Assembly: GCF_020171345.1 (NCBI RefSeq)
Contig: NZ_JAIUZM010000001.1
Span: 434,001 to 498,000 of the forward strand
Reading direction: 5' to 3'
From: Microbulbifer agarilyticus
GTDB lineage: Bacteria > Pseudomonadota > Gammaproteobacteria > Pseudomonadales > Cellvibrionaceae
DNA: 64,000 nucleotides
The notes beneath the pieces are model-generated. The model was given only the letters and a program-made list of their open reading frames with translations. It was not told the origin of the DNA and did no database searches. The position numbers and the translations under genes were made by a program. Positions 57,874 to 64,000 of this stretch are shown here, in pieces (position 1 is the stretch's first letter; every line of letters starts with the position of its first letter).

Positions 57874-59292
57874 ATGTCCGCAGCTAGAGAACATTTTGGC
57901 TCCCGAATCGGTTTTATTCTGGCCGCCGCCGGCTCCGCCGTCGGTATTGGCAACCTGGTGGCCTTCCCCGTGGCCGCAACCAAAAGTGGCGGTGGTGCCT
58001 TTCTGTTGGTATACGCGTTTTTCGTTTTCCTGATTTGCCTGCCGGTGATGATGGCGGAGCTGGCGCTCGGCCGCAAATCCGACAAAGATCCGGTGGGTGC
58101 ATACCGCCAGCTTTCCGGCGGCTCCCGACTATGGCATATCCCGGGCTGGCTGGCCCTGCTCACCCCGTTCATGATCGCGGTATTCTATATCGTGGTCACC
58201 GTGTGGGTTCTCGGCTACCTACTCGCCACCCTGACCGGCAACCTGGATCAGCTGGCCAACGGCGAGTACTTCGGCCAATTCATCAACTCGCCGATCGTGT
58301 TCGTTTACCTGATCGTGATGATGCTGGTGATCAACGGCATCCTGGCTATGGGTGTAAAGGACGGCATTGAGCGTGCAGCCAAGACCCTGATGCCCATGCT
58401 GTTTGTGATGCTGGTGGGCCTGGTAGTCTTCGTTCTCTCCCAGGAGAATGCCATGCTGGGAGTGAAGTACTACCTGACTCCAGATCTCTCCAAGCTAAAT
58501 GCGGAAGTCGTGAACAACGCGATGGCGCAGGCCTTCTTCTCCCTGTCGCTGGGTATGGGCATCATGATTACCTACGGCTCCTACATGAAGAAGCGGGACG
58601 CGATTCCCGGTTCTGCGAAGGCCGTTGCGCTCACCGACACCATGGTGGCATTCACCGCGGGCCTGCTGATCCTGCCGACCATTTTCCACTTCAACCCGCA
58701 GATCGACCCGACTGAACTGAGCGACTCGTCTGCGGGCATGATCTTCCTGTTCCTACCGAAGATCTTCTTCGCGCTGCAGGAAAACATCGGCTACTTCGGC
58801 GCAAGCGCCTTTGCCTCGGTGTTCTTCTTCCTGGTACTGGTTGCCGCCATCACCTCGCTGGTTTCGATCATCGAAGTGCCGGTCGCTACCCTGTGTGACG
58901 AAAGAGGCATGGAGCGTAAGAAAGCCATCTACACCGTTGCTGCGGCACAGCTGGTACTCGCCGTCGCCTGTGCCATGTCTTTCGGTATGGCCGGCTGGCT
59001 GACCCAGTTCGTATCGATTGCCGGTGAAAATAAGTCATTCTTTGATCTTGTAGAACTGATCTTCTACTCTACAATCCTGCCGCTGAACGGCCTGCTGGTC
59101 TGCCTGTTTGTGATCTACAAATGGAAGAAGTCCAACTTTGATGCCGAACTCCAGGAGGGTGACAGTGGCTTTGCCGGTACCCTCTCCCAGAAATATGTGA
59201 ACTTTTCCCTCGGTACTTTTATCCCGCTGATCCTGTTGCTGGTATTCATCAACACGGTGGCCGAGAAGTACTTCGGGTATAGCTTCTTCTAA
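57874..59292 (+). CDS. Sodium-dependent NSS-family transporter (copy 1)
   Basis: A 472-aa inner-membrane symporter of the neurotransmitter:sodium symporter (SNF) family. [25 protein letters not shown] is the first-helix sodium/substrate site (unwound GSAVGIGN). [11 protein letters not shown] follows helix 2, and [19 protein letters not shown] is the helix 6-7 block. About 11-12 helices are predicted. Family members carry amino acids; the substrate is unknown. It lies upstream of smpB with a second NSS gene just downstream of smpB. The gene may drive smpB transcription (20-nt gap). Confidence 0.9.
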   Translation: MSAAREHFGSRIGFILAAAGSAVGIGNLVAFPVAATKSGGGAFLLVYAFFVFLICLPVMMAELALGRKSDKDPVGAYRQLSGGSRLWHIPGWLALLTPFMIAVFYIVVTVWVLGYLLATLTGNLDQLANGEYFGQFINSPIVFVYLIVMMLVINGILAMGVKDGIERAAKTLMPMLFVMLVGLVVFVLSQENAMLGVKYYLTPDLSKLNAEVVNNAMAQAFFSLSLGMGIMITYGSYMKKRDAIPGSAKAVALTDTMVAFTAGLLILPTIFHFNPQIDPTELSDSSAGMIFLFLPKIFFALQENIGYFGASAFASVFFFLVLVAAITSLVSIIEVPVATLCDERGMERKKAIYTVAAAQLVLAVACAMSFGMAGWLTQFVSIAGENKSFFDLVELIFYSTILPLNGLLVCLFVIYKWKKSNFDAELQEGDSGFAGTLSQKYVNFSLGTFIPLILLLVFINTVAEKYFGYSFF

Positions 59293-59312
59293 ACTCAGGC
59301 AACGTTGTATTC

Positions 59313-59792
59313 ATGGCCAAAAAGAAAAAGGCCCCGTCCTCAAACACCATCGCCCTCAACAAGAAGGCGAAACACGATTACTTTATCGAGGAAAAGTTTG
59401 AGGCGGGCATGGAGTTGCAAGGCTGGGAAGTAAAGTCCTGCCGCGAGGGCAAGGCCCAGCTCACCGATAGCTACGTGCTGTTCAAAGACGGCCAGGCGTG
59501 GCTGCTGGGTGCGCGTATTCAACCGCTCCCCAGCGCTTCGACCCACTTCGTTACCGAACCGGACCGCACCCGCCGGCTACTGCTGAACAAGCGCGAGATC
59601 GCCAAGCTAGTGGCCGCGGTCAACCAGAAAGGTTACGCCTGCGTGTGTACCGCGATCTACTGGAAACAGCACTTGATCAAATGTGAGATCGCGCTGGCCA
59701 AAGGTAAAGCCGGGCACGACAAGCGGGAGACTGAGAGAGAGCGGGACTGGAACCGCCAGAAACAGCGCCTGATGCGCAGCGACCACCGTTAA
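59313..59792 (+). CDS. smpB: tmRNA-binding protein SmpB
   Basis: SmpB binds tmRNA and brings it to stalled ribosomes. The 159-aa protein has [40 protein letters not shown] as its core (in pieces [22 protein letters not shown]), [14 protein letters not shown] block ([13 protein letters not shown]) and the basic C-terminal tail [14 protein letters not shown]. Its partner ssrA lies 3 kb downstream in this window. ATG 59313 has only a weak ribosome site and is 20 nt after the NSS gene. Confidence 0.96.
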   Translation: MAKKKKAPSSNTIALNKKAKHDYFIEEKFEAGMELQGWEVKSCREGKAQLTDSYVLFKDGQAWLLGARIQPLPSASTHFVTEPDRTRRLLLNKREIAKLVAAVNQKGYACVCTAIYWKQHLIKCEIALAKGKAGHDKRETERERDWNRQKQRLMRSDHR

Positions 59793-59837
59793 CCCGCAAC
59801 GCACCAAAACAACAGAACAATAACGACGAGATTTACC

Positions 59838-61184
59838 ATGAGCGCACCGCGAGGACAGTTCAGTTCTAACTTCGGCTTCCTGATGGCCGCCGCCGGCTCT
59901 GCCGTCGGCCTCGGCAATATCTGGGGCTTTCCCACCAACGTCGCCGCCAATGGCGGTGCCGCGTTTGTGGTGATTTACCTGGTACTTGCCTTCCTGCTCG
60001 CCTACCCGGTGCTGATGGCGGAACTCGCCATCGGCCGCTACGCACGCAGCAACATGGTAAAAGCGTTGCGGGAGATTTCCCCGGGCCCGGTCAGCCGCGC
60101 CGCCGGTACCCTCACCGGTCTCGGTGGTATTCTCGTCGCCTCCCTGATTCTGAGCTTCTACGCCATCGTCGCCGGCTGGATGGTTGCCCATCTCGCAGAC
60201 CCGGTTGCCTCACTGGTAGGCGCGAAGGAAGTCGCCGCCTGGATGACCGATGACAGCACCGCGCGCAACTTCACCTTTACCGCCATCTTCAGCGGCTTCA
60301 CCATGCTGATTATTGCCAGCGGCGTGGAGAAAGGTATCGAGCGCTGGTCCACCCTGCTGATGCCGTCGCTGATCCTGTTGCTGCTGATGTTGATCGTGTA
60401 CGTACTCGCGCAGCCCGGCGCCTTCCAGGGGCTCGAAGCCTACCTGATCCCGGATTTCAGCAAACTCTCGCCGGAGCTGCTGCTGTCCGCCATGGGCCAG
60501 GCGTTCTTCTCCCTGTCGCTGGGTGTGGGCACCATGCTGATTTACGGTTCCTACCTGAGCAAGGAAGAAAGTTTGCCGCGCCTCGGCGCTCTGGTCACCC
60601 TCATCGACGTTGGCATCGCGTTCACCGCCGGCCTGCTGATCCTGCCGGCCATGTATGTGGCCCAAGCCGCAGGCACCCAGATCTTCTCCGAGGCGGGCGA
60701 CCTGATTGCCGGCCCGGGCCTGATCCTGCAGGTACTGCCGGCTCTGTTCGACAGCATGGGCACCGCCGGTCTGTTTGTCGCCATCGCCTTCTTCGCCCTG
60801 ATGAGCATCGCTTCCCTCACCTCCTCCATTTCGATGTTGGAAGTGCCGGTAGCCTTCTCCATAGAAAGCCTGGGCCTGAAGCGCAAGCCCGCCACCCTGT
60901 TGATGGGCGCAATTATTTTCCTGATCAGCACCGTGATCATCCTTAATTTCGACAGCCTGTTCGGCTTGGTGATTTCCATCAGCACCGAATACGGCCAGCC
61001 GCTGCTGGGTGTAGCACTGTGCATCTTTGCCGGCTGGATCTGGCGCCGCGACCAGTTACTGATGGAGATGCAGGAAGGCCACGAAGGCATCGAGAACACC
61101 CTGTTCTGGAAAGTTTGGCCCTGGTACGTGCGCATCGTGTGCCCACTGCTGATCCTCGCGGCCTTCGCGCAGACTGTGCTGTAA
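59838..61184 (+). CDS. Sodium-dependent NSS-family transporter (copy 2)
   Basis: A 448-aa paralogue of copy 1: [35 protein letters not shown] and [19 protein letters not shown] follow the NSS pattern. The two differ clearly in sequence (for example IWGFPTNV versus LVAFPVAA after the sodium-site helix), so they are not a recent duplication and may carry different substrates. It starts 45 nt after smpB. About 11-12 helices; short cytosolic tail. Confidence 0.9.
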   Translation: MSAPRGQFSSNFGFLMAAAGSAVGLGNIWGFPTNVAANGGAAFVVIYLVLAFLLAYPVLMAELAIGRYARSNMVKALREISPGPVSRAAGTLTGLGGILVASLILSFYAIVAGWMVAHLADPVASLVGAKEVAAWMTDDSTARNFTFTAIFSGFTMLIIASGVEKGIERWSTLLMPSLILLLLMLIVYVLAQPGAFQGLEAYLIPDFSKLSPELLLSAMGQAFFSLSLGVGTMLIYGSYLSKEESLPRLGALVTLIDVGIAFTAGLLILPAMYVAQAAGTQIFSEAGDLIAGPGLILQVLPALFDSMGTAGLFVAIAFFALMSIASLTSSISMLEVPVAFSIESLGLKRKPATLLMGAIIFLISTVIILNFDSLFGLVISISTEYGQPLLGVALCIFAGWIWRRDQLLMEMQEGHEGIENTLFWKVWPWYVRIVCPLLILAAFAQTVL

Positions 61185-61306
61185 CGGCCTGATCCGGATT
61201 ATCTGACCTAGAATACTCCTGATATTCCCTTGGGCTGCCCGCCGCGGCAGCCCAAACGCTCCCCCACTGCAACTGTTCCAACCGATCGTCTAGCGACGCT
61301 GCGTTT

Positions 61307-62713
61307 ATGCCATCCAGAAAACCACCTTCGATCTTCCGCAACGCCACTCGCCGCAATACTGGTAAATCACCGCAAGGCGGCACCAGGAAACCATCGCAAG
61401 CGACACCCGAGGTGGAGATTGAGCGGTTTAGCCACGAGGTACGCGGCATTGCTCGCCACCAGGGCAAAACCGTATTTGTGGATAACGCCCTGCCGGGTGA
61501 AACGGTGCGTATCCGCTATACCGCCAACCGCGCCAAGTTTGATGAAGCGGTGGCCACCGAGGTACTGACAGCCTCCCCAGACCGGCAGACACCGCCCTGC
61601 CCCCACGCAGAAGCCTGCGGCGGCTGCGCGCTGCAACAGATGACACCTGCAGCGCAGATCGACGCCAAGCAACAGATCCTGCTGGATCAGCTCAGCCGAT
61701 TTGCCAAAGCCACTCCCGAGCAGGTGTTACCGCCACTCACCGGCAGCACGCTCGGTTACCGCCGCAAGGCGCGCCTCGGCGTGCGTTTCGTAAAATCGAA
61801 AAGCGGCGGCAAGGCGAGCCTGGTGCTGGGCTTCCGTGAGAAAGGCTCCAACGACCTCACCGATGTTGAGCAGTGCCCGGTACTTCCCGCGGAAGCCTCT
61901 GCACTGATTCCGCAGTTGCGCGAGACCATCCTGCAGTGCGAGGGCCGTCGCAACATCTCGCACATCGAAATTGCCGCTGGCGAGAACCATACCGCACTGG
62001 TCATCCGCCACCTGCAGCCACTGTCTGAGGGCGACCGCAATTGCTGGCTGGACTTCGCCAAACAACATCAGCTGCACCTTTACCTGCAGGGTGAACAGGG
62101 CGATGCCAACACGCACAAGGCCTGGCCCGAGTCCGGCCCGGCGCGTTTGAACTATGCGTTACCCGCGTTCGACCTGACCCTGAATTTTCATCCGCAGGAT
62201 TTCATTCAGGTGAATTTTGAAATCAACCGACAGATGGTTTCCCTGGCGCTGGAACTGCTGGATGTACAAGCGGAAGACCGGGTGCTGGACCTGTTCTGTG
62301 GCCTCGGCAACTTCACCCTGCCACTGGCCACCCGCGCGCGCGAAGTGGTTGGCGTGGAGGGGCTGTTTTCACTGACCGAGCGCGCGCGAGAAAATGCGTC
62401 TGCCAACGGCATCGACAATATCCGCTTCCAGGCCGCCGACCTGACCGAAGACTTCTCCCGCAGTCCCTGGGCGCGCGGCGGCTTCGACCGCATCCTGCTG
62501 GACCCGCCACGCAACGGCGCGCTGGAAGTGGTGCGCAAGATCGGCCAGTTCAACGCCAAGGCCATCCTGTACATTTCCTGCAACCCCGCCACCCTGGCGC
62601 GGGATACCGCGGAACTTATCCAACAGGGCTACGTCCTGCGTAAAGCCGGGGTAATGGACATGTTCCCCCACACCACCCACGTGGAATCCATCGCCCTGTT
62701 CGAAAAGGCCTGA
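61307..62713 (+). CDS. rlmD: 23S rRNA (uracil(1939)-C5)-methyltransferase
   Basis: RlmD methylates U1939 of 23S rRNA. The 468-aa protein has an N-terminal TRAM domain (EVEIERFSHEVRGIARHQGKTVFVDNALPGETVRIR), the iron-sulphur cysteines CPHAEACGGCALQQ plus CPVLP, the SAM motif VLDLFCGLGNFTLPLA and the catalytic/proton-abstraction region DPPRNGAL and YISCNPATLARD. Length agrees with the family (E. coli 433). A small perfect hairpin (GGCCTGAC-CCA-GTCAGGCC, 62707-62725) overlaps the stop codon. Confidence 0.94.
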   Translation: MPSRKPPSIFRNATRRNTGKSPQGGTRKPSQATPEVEIERFSHEVRGIARHQGKTVFVDNALPGETVRIRYTANRAKFDEAVATEVLTASPDRQTPPCPHAEACGGCALQQMTPAAQIDAKQQILLDQLSRFAKATPEQVLPPLTGSTLGYRRKARLGVRFVKSKSGGKASLVLGFREKGSNDLTDVEQCPVLPAEASALIPQLRETILQCEGRRNISHIEIAAGENHTALVIRHLQPLSEGDRNCWLDFAKQHQLHLYLQGEQGDANTHKAWPESGPARLNYALPAFDLTLNFHPQDFIQVNFEINRQMVSLALELLDVQAEDRVLDLFCGLGNFTLPLATRAREVVGVEGLFSLTERARENASANGIDNIRFQAADLTEDFSRSPWARGGFDRILLDPPRNGALEVVRKIGQFNAKAILYISCNPATLARDTAELIQQGYVLRKAGVMDMFPHTTHVESIALFEKA

Positions 62714-62792
62714 CCCAGTCAGGCCCTCCAGTTCACCTATAAGCACGTGAACAATACAGAACCGGCGGTCAATCTTTTTGCAAACACACCTA

Positions 62793-62819
62793 TTGTGACA
62801 ATCCTGCTTCCGGTATAAT
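62793..62819 (+). promoter_or_regulatory. ssrA promoter
   Basis: A perfect TATAAT (62814-62819) with TTGTGA (62793-62798) 15 nt upstream; a short spacer, but the position fits a start near 62826, giving a precursor leader of about 30 nt before the mature tmRNA 5' end. Confidence 0.65.
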
Positions 62820-62856
62820 TACTAATACGCCTACGAGATTCGTAGACGCCGATTCC

Positions 62857-63246
62857 GGGGATGACTTGGATTCGACGCCGGTGACGAAACCATGGGTGCA
62901 TGCCGTGAGGGTAGCGAATCACGTAAATCCAAAGCTGCATTTTATTAGTTGCCAACGACGACAACTACGGTGCCCAACTCGCTGCGTAAGCAGCTTGTGA
63001 AGCACTAACTAAGGGTTCGTCCCTTAGCGGCCCTCAGCAAGGTTCCAGTACCGCGCTGTTGGCTGTTATACAGAACTGGATCGCCGTGACACTTATCTGA
63101 GGTAGATCGGTTAAAACTTTTTCAGAATCGTCTGCTACGTCCTGCCCGTTGGGCTGTAGTGGATTAAATCAATAGACGGAACTAAGCATGTAGAGCCTCT
63201 GGCGGAGTGCTGACGGACGCGGGTTCGACTCCCGCCATCTCCACCA
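62857..63246 (+). ncRNA. ssrA: Transfer-messenger RNA
   Basis: tmRNA rescues stalled ribosomes with SmpB. The 5' end GGGGATG pairs with CATCTCC before the encoded ACCA at the 3' end (7 bp, one G-U). GACTTGGATTCGACG near the 5' end and GGACGCGGGTTCGACTCCCG (T arm) near the 3' end are hallmark sequences. The tag frame at 62951-62989 reads ANDDNYGAQLAA then TAA. Length 390 nt fits one-piece tmRNA with pseudoknots. It lies 143 nt after rlmD. Confidence 0.95.
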
Positions 63247-63268
63247 ATCAAAGGTCTTAGATGGCCTC

Positions 63269-63303
63269 AAAAGCCGCAGCCTGAAAGGGCCTGCGGCTTT
63301 TTT
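63269..63303 (+). terminator. Intrinsic terminator of ssrA
   Basis: AAAAGCCGCAG, an 11-nt loop and CTGCGGCTTTTTT: an 11-bp stem with a T-tract, 23 nt after the tmRNA 3' end. Confidence 0.9.
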
Positions 63304-63393
63304 GTGTCTATGAGGAACCAGGGCGTGTCGCTGCACTTGTTACTCTTAAATTCCTCGAGTGTACCAGGGTCATTTTCGCCCCCAAGGGCACAA

Positions 63394-63825
63394 TCAACTA
63401 CGAGGGGTCTGGTAAGCTCGCTGCACCACTGCCAACACCACCGCGGTTGTCCATCCAAACATGATGATACCGATGGCAGCCTGGAAGGATGACAATAGAC
63501 GCAGGCTGCTCTCCAAGACGATATCGCCGAAGCCCAAGGTGGTGTAAGTCACCATGGAAAAGTAGAGCGCAGGTTCCGCTTCGCTGAATGCTCCGAGCCA
63601 CCGATATACCCGCGCCCAGGTCATTACTTCAAGCACCGAAGCGAAAAACATGAGTAGTACCACGGCGGACACCACGATCGGTCTTCCAACAGGCAGCAAG
63701 GGATGTGCAGAATGCAATCCGGCAACATGACGGCTCCAACGAATTGCAATTGTCATCGCTACCGCATGTATCAGTGTATTCACCACCAGCAATGCCGATG
63801 CGATTAACAATGTTTTAATCAGCAT
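63394..63825 (-). CDS. Small two-helix potassium-channel-like protein
   Basis: A 143-aa membrane protein with three hydrophobic segments. The filter-like motif TYTTLGFGDIVL between the last two fits the ion_trans_2 pore (canonical TVGYGD). No cytosolic regulatory domain is attached. ATG 63825 has GAGG upstream; the frame is open to 63960 but that part is the antisense-free tail of the neighbouring gene in another frame. It follows the efflux-type gene by 19 nt, so they may share a transcript. Ion selectivity is inferred from the filter only. Confidence 0.8.
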   Translation of the reverse strand: MLIKTLLIASALLVVNTLIHAVAMTIAIRWSRHVAGLHSAHPLLPVGRPIVVSAVVLLMFFASVLEVMTWARVYRWLGAFSEAEPALYFSMVTYTTLGFGDIVLESSLRLLSSFQAAIGIIMFGWTTAVVLAVVQRAYQTPRS

Positions 63826-63844
63826 TTTTCGCCTCAGCCATCTC

Positions 63845-64000
63845 TCACTCCTGAAATACCTTGCGCCAATATCCTGTGCGTTGCAGCATCTCTTCACGAG
63901 TTTCCGGTGGTACCAGTTCCAGTGGCGAAAGATTTTCTCGCACTTCCCAACCTCCACCAAGCGCTCGATAAACTTGCACCAGGCTGGCCGCTACCGCGCC
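63845..64000 (-). CDS. Outer-membrane efflux protein (NodT/OMF type), C-terminal end only
   Basis: The reverse-strand frame from the window edge reads AVAASLVQVYRALGGGWEV, then ends GYWRKVFQE at a TGA. The phrase LVQVYRALGGGW is typical of the C-terminus of NodT-family outer-membrane factors of RND pumps. Only 51 codons are inside the window, so the assignment rests on this short end. It may belong to another pump or supply the missing third component for the RND pair at 24574-28901. Confidence 0.7.
   Translation of the reverse strand, partial: GAVAASLVQVYRALGGGWEVRENLSPLELVPPETREEMLQRTGYWRKVFQE

Noticed and set aside
62857-64000. A genomic island inserted at the ssrA 3' end
   Set aside because: No integrase and no repeated ssrA 3' end are visible in the 750 nt downstream.

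Overview
The window looks like the chromosome of a free-living, probably marine gammaproteobacterium of moderately high GC. The gene orders grpE-dnaK-dnaJ-dapB-carA-carB-greA and recN-fur-bamE-rnfH-ratA-smpB-ssrA are classic for gammaproteobacteria. Sodium-coupled NSS transporters, a curli locus and an assimilatory nitrate cluster of this layout point towards Cellvibrionales (Microbulbifer-like); that placement is inference. No prophage, transposase, CRISPR array, rRNA or tRNA gene was seen. The only RNA gene is tmRNA.

Region 1 (1-5000) holds pntAB (proton-translocating transhydrogenase; pntB is cut by the window edge) and, after an AT-rich gap with hairpins, an orphan molybdate-binding lipoprotein and mobA. 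Region 2 (5000-20650) is a nitrate assimilation island: porin, NasT, NasS, NarK-type transporter, a PP2C-kinase fusion, NirB, NirD, NasA, then moeA and trmH. The Mo-cofactor genes on both sides fit the need of NasA for Mo-bis-MGD. Three transcription units are preceded by very similar sigma-54-like -24/-12 elements, and two leaders carry terminator hairpins of the kind an ANTAR protein (NasT) could read through.

Region 3 (20660-32430) holds a dienelactone hydrolase, an ABC-2 exporter, a TetR regulator next to an RND pump (adaptor plus permease), and a translationally coupled operon of a membrane protein, a GDPD-like protein and a secreted MBL-fold hydrolase. Region 4 (32430-39620) is a curli locus with all genes on one strand: csgD, csgE, csgF, csgG, two nucleator-like curlin-repeat genes, and two major curlins of identical length (292 aa, 12 repeats each). 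A remnant of an ABC permease lies upstream. Region 5 (39638-53241) is housekeeping on the minus strand (greA, carB, carA, dapB, dnaJ, dnaK, grpE) interrupted by a YfiR protein and a protease-RimK fusion; grpE has a near-consensus sigma-32 promoter. Region 6 (53242-64000) holds recN with a LexA-like box, an acyltransferase, fur, bamE, rnfH, ratA, smpB flanked by two NSS transporters, rlmD, ssrA, a small potassium-channel-like protein and the end of an outer-membrane efflux gene.

The most unusual signal is a family of three 112-nt structured elements at about 10338, 18372 and 20664. Each has 29-nt arms around a 54-nt core with two small hairpins. Arm and stem sequences differ between copies but pairing is kept by compensatory changes, while loop and end sequences are conserved. 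I cannot match this to a named repeat family from memory.
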